Below, piece after piece: positions 1-10,999 of a stretch of 64,000 nucleotides of DNA. Position 1 is the first letter of the stretch. Every line of letters starts with the position of its first letter. The translations under genes were made by a program, and so were the position numbers. The notes below the pieces were generated by a model. It was given only the letters and a program-made list of their open reading frames with translations, did not search any database and was not told where the DNA came from. This DNA comes from Cytospora piceicola (Eukaryota > Ascomycota > Sordariomycetes > Diaporthales > Cytosporaceae): NCBI GenBank assembly GCA_023375675.1, contig JALQBC010000007.1:434001-498000 (forward strand), in the 5' to 3' direction.

Positions 1-76
1 TTCACCCGCAGCGAGTCTTTTCGCTAGTGAGCCAGACCACGACGACCGTTAAGGTCAACGACAACCACCTGCAGCC

Positions 77-1523
77 ATGACATCCAACATAGCCCATGGC
101 CAGTATCCCCAACGTCGGCCCAACGGCGTGTGGCGTGGTGCCTCTTCCATGGTCATGGGTGTAACGGGGGTTTTGTCCAAGAGCTTTCTGAACGGGCTCA
201 ACGATCTCGAGGTCTTTGGGCTGGACAACTTCCTGGAAATATTGGAGAGTCGGACAGACCCTTTCCAGAGGCAGAGAGGTCTCATTACTGGTACAGCAAT
301 CACACCAATTCTCACTTGATATTGTTCCATCTCATGCTAAGTCGTACTGTTGTCAATAGTCAGCAATCACATTTCAGTGTAAGTGAGCCGCTGCCTGACC
401 GTCATGAAAGCTCGTCTCATATCTCACACTTTCTCTCTCCACCAGCCTCGACGACCCCTTGATATGGGGCGTCCTTCCCCTCCGCTACGCCTTTGAGCCA
501 TGGAACCTCCGCTGGGGCCTAGGCGCCCACGACATATGCTTCAAGAACAAGTCCCTCAGCACCTTCTTCACCCTTGGCCAGGTGCTCCCCACCCACCGCA
601 ACAAGCACTCGCCGCACGCGGGGCTCTTCCAGTCGAGCATGACGCAGGCCCTGCGGCTGCTGTCGGCGTACCCCTTCAAGACGACGGGCGAGCACCTCGC
701 CGGCCGCGCCGGGGACCAGCCCCGCACCCTGACGACCCAGTCGCTGCTGCAGGACCTGCGCGACCCCTTCTCCGACGGCAGCCTGGTCTACACCACCACG
801 GGGCGCGACGTGCACACGGCGCCGTCGGCTTTCCTGTCCAACCGCCACGCCTGGGTGCACGTCTTCCCCGAGGGCCTGGTCCACCAGCACCCGGACAGGC
901 AGATGCGCTACTTCAAGTGGGGCGTCGCCCGGCTGATCCTCGAGGCCGAGCCCATGCCCGACCTGGTGCCCATGTTCATCGACGGCACGTCGGACGTCAT
1001 GAACGAGAACCGGACCTGGCCGCGCGCCGTGCCCCGCCCGGGCAAGAAGGTGACGGTGGCCTTCGGCGACAAGGTCGACATGGAGGCCACCTTCGGGGAC
1101 CTGCGGGCGCGGTGGAAGGGACTGGTGAGGCGGGCCATGGACGCCAGGGAGGCCGAGATCGCCGCCGCCGAGAGGCAGATCGAGGCGCTGACGGCGGCGC
1201 CCGCCGGCAAGGTGGCGCCCGACTCGGGGAGGAACGGCATCGTCGCCGCCGCCCCCGCGAGGCCGCCGCCCTCGGCCAGGAAGCCCGACGTCCTGCGCGT
1301 CGGCGTGCTCACCGACGAGCTCAAGTACGGCAGGGAGGCCGAGGAGATCAGGAGGGAGGCCGCGTCCCGGGTGCGGGGCGAGGTGCTCAAGCTGCGGAAG
1401 AGCCTGGGGTACCCCGATGAGGACCCCGCCTGGGGCTTCGGGCGGGCCGAGACCTGGGCCGGGGACCCCAAGGACACCAAGAAGAGCCCCGTGGATGGGA
1501 GCGTGGAGAAGCCGAGCACGTGA
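77..1523 (+). CDS. taz1: Tafazzin, monolysocardiolipin acyltransferase
   Basis: CoA-independent phospholipid-lysophospholipid transacylase that remodels cardiolipin in mitochondrial membranes. The exon model is join(77..290, 360..378, 446..1523), 436 aa. Exon 1 gives an N-terminus ending QRQRGLIT. A 19-nt micro-exon then supplies VSNHIS, and exon 3 continues with LDDPLIWG. Together they form the acyltransferase HX4D motif (H75, D80) in VSNHISVLDDPL. Later family blocks are clear: FFTLGQVLPTHR, VHVFPEGLVHQ (the second acyltransferase block) and PMFIDGTSDVMNENRTWPR. The C-terminal 130 residues are charged and low-complexity, as in filamentous-fungal tafazzins. Both introns (69 and 67 nt) have good donors (GTACAG, GTAAGT) and AG acceptors. 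Without the micro-exon the catalytic histidine is lost. Only 76 bases of upstream sequence lie in the window. Identity is well supported; the joins are inferred. Confidence 0.9.
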
Positions 1524-2298
1524 GGAGGATAGAGGGAAAATCGGCTAGCTAGACTAGGCGGCTTGTAAGATATCCAATCGCGTCCAGCCACGGACTGCTG
1601 TGATCACTTCTCAACTGGACTATTGGTTCTGTGGTCCTCGTGTATGTCGAAGCGGCCATTACTTGTGTTTCTATCTATGGACTCCCATCGCCTACCGATA
1701 TATATCGCCAATGGAAATGAACGCGTCGAAAGCCGCGACATGCCCACACTAGGCTTGTGTGGCGGAGAAGCCGATTGATGGCGCAGTACGGTCCTGACTT
1801 CCCAAGGAGCTCAATAGCAAAAGCGTAGCTGTTATTAAAGGCCTTTATTGACCGCCAGCCTCGGTGTCCGAGCTCATACTCGAGAGTCCATGCTTTGTAC
1901 CGCGTCGGCGAGGGGGCGGGGGCCGGGGGAGGCAGCGGTGTAATGTGTGCCGGGGAGAAAGATAGCAGGAACGGTGCCTGCGTCCCATCCCCGGACCGGA
2001 ACCGACCATTCTTGCGATACATATATCCGGTCGGGGGGTTTCCCTCGCCCCGGTAAAAGAACGAGGGTGTTTGGGCACGAGAATGTGTGTGTGTGTGTGT
2101 GTGTGTGAGACTAGTGATACAGGTGTTTTGATCGCCGTTTTGATGATGCCCCGCCCCCTACCAGTTCCCCCCCTTCCTCACCCAGAGACTCCACGAAACC
2201 ACAGATCCCCCATATGATATGTTTCCAGGTCCGAAGACACTGTGTCTGATGAGGCCGATTAAAACAACAACAAAAAACCAACTAAAAAAATAAAGAGA
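1524..2298. other. Convergent intergenic region
   Basis: Spacer between the 3' ends of the tafazzin gene and the Zn2Cys6 regulator. It should hold both 3' UTRs. A GT microsatellite lies near its centre, and an A-rich stretch at about 2263-2292 precedes the regulator's stop codon. No gene seen. Confidence 0.6.
2084..2108. repeat. (GT)n microsatellite
   Basis: About twelve uninterrupted TG dinucleotides in the convergent spacer. Confidence 0.9.
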
Positions 2299-4579
2299 TC
2301 ATACATGCTCCCCATCAGCATCAGCGTCCCCGTCCTCCTCGACCTTCAGGATCCCCTCGGCGCCCAGCCTCTCCAGGCCCTCCCTGTGGGCGCGCAGGAC
2401 CTCGGCCAGGCTCTTGACGTGCAGCATGCCGAGCTCGCCCCAGGCCGTCTCCATGACGCCCAGGGCCCAGCGCCAGACGGCGCGCGGCACGCCGGGCACG
2501 CAGGCGGCGACCTGGAGCTGGAACATGAGGTGGGGGATGCCGACGGCGCCGGCGCCGGCGCCGCCGTGCGTCTGGATGATGTCGAGGTGGGCGCGCGTCA
2601 GCCGCGGGTGCTTGTAGTGCGTCGGCGCCGAGGTGAGCACGTCGGCCGCCAGCCGCTGGACGGTGGCGTGGGCGCGGTCCTGCCGGCCCAGCGAGACGGC
2701 GGCGGTGGCGCACGCCGGGTAGCGCCCGGCGAAGGACAGGAGCGCCTGGTTCGCGAGCAGCCGCGCCCAGCGGAAGTGGTTCCAGATCCGGGACGTCCAG
2801 ACGTCCGAGTAGCGGTGGTACTGCCCGCGGAAGACGGCCTCGGGCGGCAGCGCCGGGTGCCGGTGGACCTGGTAGCGCCACTTGCCCGTCTGTGACGCCT
2901 CCCACTGGGCCATGTCGCTGTCGATGGCCAGGAGCTGGCGGATTATGCACGCGGTCGACTCGCGCCCGTCCGTGTACGACGTGGTGCGGATGGTGGCGTT
3001 GAGCTGGGCGAACCGCGCTATTATGTGTGCCAGTTCTGCTCCTGGCTTCTCGTCTGGTGGGAGGAAGCCCGAGGCGCCGCTGTCTCGGACCCACTGGAAG
3101 AAATGATCGGGCAGCCCGACGCCGGTCTGGATGCATGTGACAAGCTTGGAATGTGTCAGCTTTGTGTCAAGTGACGATCGAGGGTGCCGCTAAGCACCGA
3201 AGGACTCACCAAGGAGTAGCACAGCTGCAGCAAGCCCCTTATCCCCATGGCCGGGACTGAGCGTATGGGTATGGCGGTCTTCAACAGGGCCATACAGCCC
3301 AAGAGATGGACCTTGACGTTGTCATGACACTGGTGGCTCGTATGCACGCACTGGAACGGCTGTCAGCGAGTGCCTCTGAGGCCGAGACCTTGCAATCTGC
3401 AAAGCGAAGCGGTGGCTGACGCTCATTACCTGATACAATGCGAGCATGATGGTCGCCCTGATGGCCGCGTCCAGGTTTTTCAACGGGTCACGTAGCGCCT
3501 GGTTCGTACACGCCAGGGCCTCGCCGTACTTGACTCTTGACAAATGCTGCAGTTGCTTGTCATTGTGCAAGTTTCCCAGCCCTGCCAGGCCCAGCGCAGC
3601 CATCGTGGCTTGGGGCGCTGGGTTCTGAAACCACAGCTCACCGTTGAGGTCCTCCCCTCTCTTGACTTCGTCTGGGTATCCGAGGATGTAGTGGTTGACA
3701 TAAAACGACACTCCCAGGTCGTTTGGGTTTGCGGCGATGGGCGAGTGTAGTGCTAACGCTTCCCAGCTATTATCTTGGAACAGTTCTGCCGGGTGAGGAG
3801 TGACCGGCGAATGACCGTCCTTTATGGTTTGGGGTGATTGAGCTGATATCGGGGATGTTGATAAGACTGAAGCCGGAGGCGTCGGTATTGATGCTGTCCC
3901 GGGCTTCGCGTTCGGCGGTGTCGATGCTGATCTCTTGGTCTTGGCCAGGGCACCTCGTGAAGCGTGGCTGGAGGCTGTAGTTGGGGTTGTTGAGGATGAT
4001 GTTGCCTCGGTCATGCCCCAGGACGCCCGCACCCTTCTCTCTACCTTGACCGTCTCATCCCTGAACATCAAAGACAGCTGATCTCTGTATCCCGGGCATA
4101 CTTTGGACAGACGGACGCATTGTGTGCACTCTGGCTGACGCCTGTCGCACTGTATTCACAGTCAGTGACTGTGACACTTGCTTGACGGTTTCTAGCTGGC
4201 TTAGTGAAGCTGTTCTGAGATGACCCGGCTGAAGGCTCAGACTTGTGTGTTTCCTTGCTTGAGGATCCAATTCTAGGCAAGACTACGAAGGATGACATAG
4301 GACATAGCAAGTGTACTTGTTTCCAAGGGCAGCCGAAGATGATGACGGCGCAGGTTTGGGGAACAAGGACACCGGCAGCCAGCCGGGAGAGATGCCGAGC
4401 AGATCAGAAGGCATATCCATCACTGACGAGAGATCGGTCCCTGATAGCATCCGGCGACACACGCCAAGCTGTTGGATCGGGTCCGAATAGGGGAAAGCAA
4501 AGAGCATATTGGGACGTACCTTGATCCGCCGCTTACGACATGAAGAGCAACCCAGGGAAGCCTTCCCACAATAGACCAT
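2299..4579 (-). CDS. Zn(II)2Cys6 transcription factor
   Basis: Predicted nuclear DNA-binding regulator. The model is complement(join(2299..3144, 3210..3350, 3430..4149, 4520..4579)), 588 aa. Exon 1 encodes only 20 residues and carries the first two cysteines (C11, C14). A 370-nt intron splits the zinc cluster between K20 and C21, and exon 2 supplies C21, C28, C31 and C38. The spacing is exactly CX2CX6CX6CX2CX6C (CSSCRKRRIKC then DRRQPECTQC). A Ser/Thr/Pro-rich linker follows. From about residue 140 comes the helical fungal-specific regulatory domain (FYVNHYILGYPDEVK, ATIMLALYQ, TCIQTGVGLPDHFFQWV). The last three exons join in frame. The target genes cannot be read from the sequence. The first intron is long for this genome and could hide another small exon, though the direct join gives a perfect zinc cluster. 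Confidence 0.85.
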
Positions 4580-4919
4580 AGCTGAAGAGCTTCCAGTAGA
4601 TCGATCCCCTTTGAGACAAAATCCTAGCGTATCCGGACGCAGAGACTGTGGGTGCTATCGTCGAAAGGGTTGCCTTTAAATAGGTAACCTTTCCGTCGTC
4701 GACCTTAGCCGCAGAAGCAAAGTGTGCTGGAAACGTCGATATTGAACCGGGTGCCCCTCTTTGCTTCTCTCCACTGCGCACTGCTCACAGATCCAAGGGG
4801 TTCTCAAGGCGACGTGACGATAAGGGAGAAGAGGATAGAATCGGGTAAGCTAGAATGGGGAATTGAGATATACAAGTGGTATTCGTTCGTCCAGGTGTCG
4901 TCGATGTGATGTCTATTCT

Positions 4920-4934
4920 GGGGGGGGGGGGGGG
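4920..4934 (+). repeat. G15 homopolymer
   Basis: Fifteen consecutive G about 340 bases upstream of the regulator's start codon. On its coding strand this is a C-run in the promoter or 5' UTR. Confidence 0.85.
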
Positions 4935-7900
4935 TTGATGCAAATCAGGTTGCAGGAAGGAGGTAGCAATATGACCAAAACCGCATATAATTCCCCGCCG
5001 GCCGAGTGACGGCCTTCATGACCTGGGCCTGTGTCTGTGTCTGTACCTATTAAGGTTTGACGGGGGTGGGGAAGGAGAGACCAAGGTGAAGAGTTAAAGG
5101 AGTGAATGAGTGAATGAGTGTTGGAAGAGGAGTCTCAGGTTTGTCAGTTACTAGCTGCTCTCTCCGGTTTTCTGGCGGGATTTCGGAGTTAAAGGCTATG
5201 TCTGTCCAGTAGAAAACATGCTCGCAAGACACGCCCGGTTTATCCTTTCTTTTTCTTCCCCGACTAGGTAATGATTAAAAAGGGGGGGGGGATCAAGTAA
5301 AGGTGGGTTGTAAAGAATATATCGAGATTGGCAGGGCGGCAGTATCGGGTAGGCGGATCGGAGGACATTGGAGGTTCGTCACTCGGCGCCGTCAAGAAAG
5401 ACAGTTGGTTTTCTCCCCCAGTGATCCGCTGCGAAACGGGCTACAGTAGACAACCCGAGACTCCAGGACTTTCAAGGGTAACATAAAAGGCTCCGCTCCA
5501 GCAAGCTCCCAGCAGCTCCCAGTGGCTACAGTGTGCATGTATGTGTGTTCCAGGTACCCACATCCCCAGCTCCCCGACAAGACATATGGAGACAGGTGCC
5601 ACCGCGGCAACGCAGTGGGACATTGGGCCCAGGGGTCCAGGACAGGGATTCATGGAAAGATCCGCGTCCTTGGAGACGGAGCTGGAGATTAATAAACTGA
5701 CTACCCAGTACTACCCAATAAATACCCTACTCGGCTACCGTACATACATACATATGTAGTGAGGGACTGACAGCCTGACTTGACTGACTGCCTGACTGGC
5801 TCACATGCAGGTGCCAGGTTTCTTTTCCTTTCCTTTTTTTTTCTTCTCCCCCTTTCCCTCCCTGGGCAACTGCAGCCCCTTTTGCGGCCGACATGAACAT
5901 GCTCATCTTTCCCCTTCATCTTGGCCCATGAAGATGGATTCCCATGAATATGGGTTCCAACCTGCCCTACATGTACCCTTGCGGCCTATTCCGGCTTCTT
6001 CCCTCCTGCGTCGTATCTAAAGAGGAAACTCTGGTCCGGCAAATCTTGCCCTACAAGGAGCTCGAGACACCTGATGGGATGCATGACATAAAGTTCCATG
6101 GCCCATGCCCTGGGAAAAAATTCCTCTGTCCATCTCAACGCCGTTAATCAGGCTGTCAGGCCTCCCCTTTCCTTCCTACCCCTGGGGCCCGGGCGACGTA
6201 ACCGACAGACATACATACATACATACCTATGTAGGTACCAGTGGTACATACTTACTGTGGTACTACTCCACGACCACCTGGGCATAAAGGACCGGCCCGC
6301 ACTCAGTATTGCATCTGGCAGCACACAGCGATATACCGTGCCCATTATACATGCGCTGTGCTCCACACGACTTCACACCATCTCAATTTTGCTCGATATA
6401 GTATGTGTCACACCAATATTCACCCGGATCTACCCCTAGTAAGCCAGGGCTTGTCAACCTCTGTCAGCTAGCCAATGCGGGTAGTCGTTGTTACATGGCA
6501 CTGGCTTCTTGTTGTTTCTAGTCACTGCCATTATGCATTCCGTTTTTCTTCATCGTTTGTGCCAAAGGCACGTTACACCTCTGATAAGAAGGAGGCTTTC
6601 TCTTCCGAAGGTTCGAGCCATGTACTGTATGCGCCCCCCCTCCCGGGGGGGCTTGCACGATTACTGCAGCTCGTCGGACCAGGCCCTCGTGCCAATTGAC
6701 GATCACGTTCCAGTATCCAGCTTGGCGGGTTCCCAGTAGACTGCGCCCCCGAGTCCGATCGAGAGGCGACCACCCGAGAATACGACGGCAAACGGCGCCC
6801 CAGCCCTGGAGGTTATCGTAATCGTGACGAGGCGCTTCGAACTCGACAGTTTATGTACTGCAGGCCGTCCAAAAAAAAAAAACCACGTTGCAAATGGCGC
6901 CGAACTTTCAAGGTCGTAATAGTGTACAATCCCGCTTCAGCACCGAGAAGCGGGAAGGCCGGAAGGGGACCCTGAGCGGAACATGCCACCGAGAGGAGAA
7001 ATTATATCCCACGACCACGGCAGTATGCATTTAACAGTACACTGTAATCCGCATTGCCGGGTGCCGTTGCTATCCCCATCCCCGCCGTTCCTCAGCTGCA
7101 TGGGTCCCCAGGGCACCCTGCTCCCGGGACGGCGGGAGACGGTCGAGTCCTGACCCAACAAGCTCGATTGATCGACGGCCTGCATACGCCAATGTACTCG
7201 ACAGGCTCGATTTAAGTCGGCCCAGGCCAAGCCTGGTCGATCGAAGCTTGGAAATCACCCTAGCGCTAGTGACAGTACGGCCGTACAGTACACCCTGGGC
7301 CCCCGTACACTGACGCTTTCCGAGCTTTAACCTATTCTGCACCGCGTGGCCGGCGTGGCGAAGGAATAAACCGGACTTGCGGCCGGCGATCGTGCAGTTT
7401 GCTCTCAGATCTCGGCTGCGGTTGCTATCTGCGAAACCAGGATGGTTTGGCCTGAGGTGTGTGTGTGACATCTCATACCGAGTCTGAAGGGAACTTTTGT
7501 GTCGAGCAGGTCCCAGGACGAGACCTTTTGTGTCGAGCAAGTAGTCCCAGCATGAACTCAGGGGTGGTAGTCCACCGAGGGGTGCAATTCTCCGGAGAAT
7601 ACCCGTCGAAAGCCCCAAATTACCGGGAGACAGGCGCGTGCATGGCTTGGGTTCGACCCATGGTCTCAGCCCTGACGTTTACGGCATGGAATGAAATCCG
7701 ACTGATTGACACATGCTCTCCGAGGGGGGTCCGGCACTTCCCCATAACGCTCCACGCGCCAACCAGGCAGCCAGGCCAGAGCTGGAGGTGCCAGTAGTGA
7801 TGTACTGTATATGTATCAGAGCAGCAAACGGACCGCGTACGCCTCAATTAGCCGAGTGCGAATGCGCTCCTGATATGGTGGGGAAGACGCCTAGGATACC

Positions 7901-8005
7901 CCGGCGGCATGTTCCGGTCAAGCGATGTGTGTTTGTTGCATTCTCGTCTGAGTGAGACATGCACGGAAAGAATTGCTGGCCAACGATCGGGAAGGTGGGG
8001 GGTTG

Positions 8006-8104
8006 AGTGTGTGTGTGTGTGTGTGTGAGTGTGAGGGTGTGTGAGTGTGAGGGTGTGAGTGTGTGTGTGTGTGTGTGAGAGCGCGCGCGTGTGTAAGTGT
8101 GTGT
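8006..8104. repeat. (GT)n-rich compound microsatellite
   Basis: Nearly pure alternation of TG with interspersed GAG and GCGCGC units over about 100 bases. It has the alternating purine-pyrimidine character that favours Z-DNA. Confidence 0.85.
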
Positions 8105-8132
8105 CAGTATCAGGATGTGTGTAAGCAAATCA

Positions 8133-8158
8133 GGCAAAGGCAAAGGCAAAGGCAAAGG
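8133..8158 (+). repeat. (GGCAAA)n hexanucleotide repeat
   Basis: Four tandem GGCAAA units directly after the GT-rich tract. Confidence 0.85.
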
Positions 8159-9447
8159 TAAAGAAGCAAGCAGATGATATTGTGAGTGGGCTTAGGTTCG
8201 AGTTGCCGTTGGCAGTCTTCTCCCCACAACGGCACCCCCACTGCTGTGGCTCGAAAAAGAAGGGCCGAAATATTGCAGTCTGGATGTGTGCCATCTCACG
8301 AGCACACTCTTGACGTCGCTCTCCAGATCGACCAATGCATTTATCTCCATGCTCACAGCTTTTTGCAATCCAACCTGCAGACGCACCGCTGTCCAGGAAG
8401 GCCTGGAATCTAGTATCGGGGATGTACAAGCCACCGACCGGCTTTACAGGATGGAAGAAACCACCAACGAGCTCTTACGCCGCCGTCAGGGAGCCGAACG
8501 CTCTGTGCGAACGTGGGAGGCCCGCGAGGCGGATATCCCGAAGGCGAGGAAAGCAACGCACGCCATGGGCACCTCGGTCACTACCACATCCGTACCACCT
8601 GACGCGTCAGGCCTCCACCAACTGGGCTGGCTGGCGTTGCCGCCCAGGTCGACGCGAGGGATATTGACAAGAGTGTTTGGGCTACATGAGCGGGGATGGT
8701 CACTGCTGCTTTTTCAAAACCCCAAACATCATTTCAGCCGGATGTGAACCAGCGTTCCGATGGCATATTCAACAGTCTTGATGCCGACATCGACTTTTCG
8801 GGTTGGGCGCCCCGTCGACTGGGACGGACTTTTGGGATGATATTCTGGAACACAACAACGTGCTGCAGTGAGTGCGCAGCGGATGGAGCGGAGTGGCAGC
8901 TCCAGTCTCATCCACCTTACCTCGAGAATATTCCTTGCTGGTCTGCCTGTCACTGTCACTGTCACTGCCTCGCCATTGCCTAGGACGATCTGAGAGTGCC
9001 TCTTTGTCACGCTTGTTTGCATCCCCCTTCAGGCCAATCAAGTGTTTTCAATGATAGTCATGCAAACAAAAAGTGAAACCGCCTTGCCCCTTGCTCTTTG
9101 ACGAGGCTGTAGGTATCTACTCCCAAGGCTACTGAGTACCTACTTGAGTACGTAGGTAGGTAGGTAGATAAGCAGTTAGCTTGTTAAGTACCTACATATC
9201 GGTCTTCTCTTTATTCAGGCAGAAACTACCTACCTACTCAAGTTGGCATCCGTAAGTAGGTATCCGGAAGTATGTATCTGCCTCATCTCTACCGCTGGGG
9301 TGGTTTCCTCTTAAGAACCTGCCTCAACACTCAACACTCACCTTGTTGCATTTCACCTCCCTCAACCCCTCACAACTTTACCCAGTTACCTAGATACCGC
9401 AACGAGACCCGCCACGCCACCATTCCATCAAAATCGCAGCCAACAAG

Positions 9448-10999
9448 ATGACACGGATCGAGTATCGATGCTCCATGAAGAAAGAGTGGGGAGGAAAAGC
9501 CTGCGACATCATTGCCGTCGACCGCGTCCTCCCGGCCACGAAGGTTCCCCAAGGCCTTGCCATCTCCTTTCATCGAACCATTCGTGTTCCCGACAACGCT
9601 CAAGTATCCAGGCTTCCTCCCAGTCTCGGAACCTTCCCCCTCTACAAGGTCCAGGATTTTACCTCCCGTCTCCCACAGGACATGATTGACAAGGGAGGAG
9701 TCTTCTTTCCCATGCACCAGAAGGAAGCCATGTGGATCAACTTCGAGGCGGACGCCCCCTTCATGATCAAGATTTATTGTGGAGGAGTGAATGCAATCTC
9801 GGGAGAGCATGGAAGCGAAGACGACGAAACCCAGCAGCGTCGCACGAAGCTGGCTCAGGAGGGAAAGTCGATCCAGGACTACGTCGTCGTGCCATCGCAG
9901 CCCTGGCTTGACGGTGTGGCAGTCAAGCCATCCGTCGTCCGACAGTTCGTGGCCATGCCTCTGGGCCAAGGCTACTCGGTTGAAGCCCAGCTGACAGGCG
10001 AGGAGGTCGTTGGAGGACTGCAGTTTGAGGTCACTCCTGCTCTGCGTACGTGTTCATCTTTTCCAAATCCAAGATTCACATTGCTAACTAGTTTTAGGCG
10101 TACCGAAAGATCGAAACGTGGGCCCCCCAAAGCCCTTCGGAACGTTCCACGTCTTCATCAAGACGCATACCGGAAAGAACATTAAGATGCCCTGCTCCCC
10201 GCAGGATACTGTAGACAGCATCATGATTGGTGTCCAGGACATGGATGGCATCCCTCCCGACCAACAAAGGCTGATATTTGGTGGGCGCCTGGTTGAAATC
10301 GGCCTCACGATGGCTCATTACAATATCCAAAACGTTGGTCTCCTTCCCTCACTCCAATGCCATTACATATCATTATTGTTCGATGCCCGCTCGCTACTAT
10401 AACATCATTGCTGACTTCGTTACTTTTAGGGTGACACCCTGTATATTCAACCCCGTCTGTCTGGAGGCGGGCCCGAACCAGTGGACTGCCACCAGCTCGG
10501 ACTTGCTGCAGGTGGGATGATCAAGCAAGACATTTGGAAAGACGCCTACAGTCCTGACGAGTGGGTCCGGGGCTTGACCCTCACCATTCCCGTCCAGATC
10601 CTCAACAGCGCAGCCTTCCGCCAGGTCACTGGTACCCAACCACCCGACTGTCCCATCGACGCAAGGACCTACGCCGAAGCTGGCCTCCCCTTCTTCGACC
10701 TGTATGAGGAGAAGCCCAGTGACGTCTCTGGTTCAGATGCCTTCGGGTCCCTCCAAAGCGTCAATGACATCGAGGTGGCTCAAGGACTGACTAGTGGCTC
10801 CGAGGCTATGGTCTACCCCCGGGTGGTCAGACTGTCTGAGGGCAGTTTGGGAAATACCGTCTGGCACAACGGTGATGTCTTCGACGTTCAGGATCCTGAC
10901 GGCTTACTCAACTCCCGTGGCCCGCGCCGCGGCTTCCGCACTCTGGCCGACCTTGAACAGCAGGTAAGGCACCAGGGTGGTGCGACCAAGGGCAAGTAG
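9448..10999 (+). CDS. Protein with internal ubiquitin-like domain
   Basis: Conserved fungal protein of unknown function. The model is join(9448..10045, 10098..10333, 10430..10999), 467 aa. Residues 1-200 have no motif I can name. At about 214-286 a ubiquitin-fold domain is evident: FHVFIKTHTGKNI, then GIPPDQQRLIFGGR, then AHYNIQNGDTLYIQPRLSGG, matching ubiquitin strand by strand (KTLTGKTI, GIPPDQQRLIFAGK, DYNIQ, LRLRGG). The diglycine is internal, so the domain is more likely an interaction module than a conjugated modifier. Intron 1 (52 nt) has a GCTAAC branch point. Intron 2 (96 nt) has a weak GTTGGT donor, but the join restores the domain's last strand. The ATG at 9448 starts the only long frame. 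The C-terminal 180 residues look folded (FDLYEEKPSDVSG, GNTVWHNGDVFDVQDPDG). Confidence 0.85.

Larger units (their letters stand above)
4580..9447. other. Intergenic region without recognisable gene
   Basis: 4.9 kb between the divergent start of the Zn2Cys6 regulator and the start of the ubiquitin-like-domain gene. It contains G-runs (4920-4934, 5282-5291), a pyrimidine tract (about 5818-5862), GT and AAAGGC microsatellites near 8.0-8.16 kb, a GTCACT tandem near 8.95 kb, and TAGGTA/ACCTAC motifs (9110-9260). The open frames are short and have no family motifs. Confidence 0.55.

Noticed and set aside
6475..6699. Short frame beginning with a hydrophobic stretch, considered as a small secreted protein
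   Set aside because: The hydrophobic stretch is rich in His/Trp and lacks a convincing cleavage site; the rest is low-complexity.
7070..7618. 182-codon open frame on -
   Set aside because: Not protein-like and no recognisable domain; treated as non-coding.
8286..8747. 153-codon open frame on +
   Set aside because: No domain, no conserved pattern, flanked by microsatellites.
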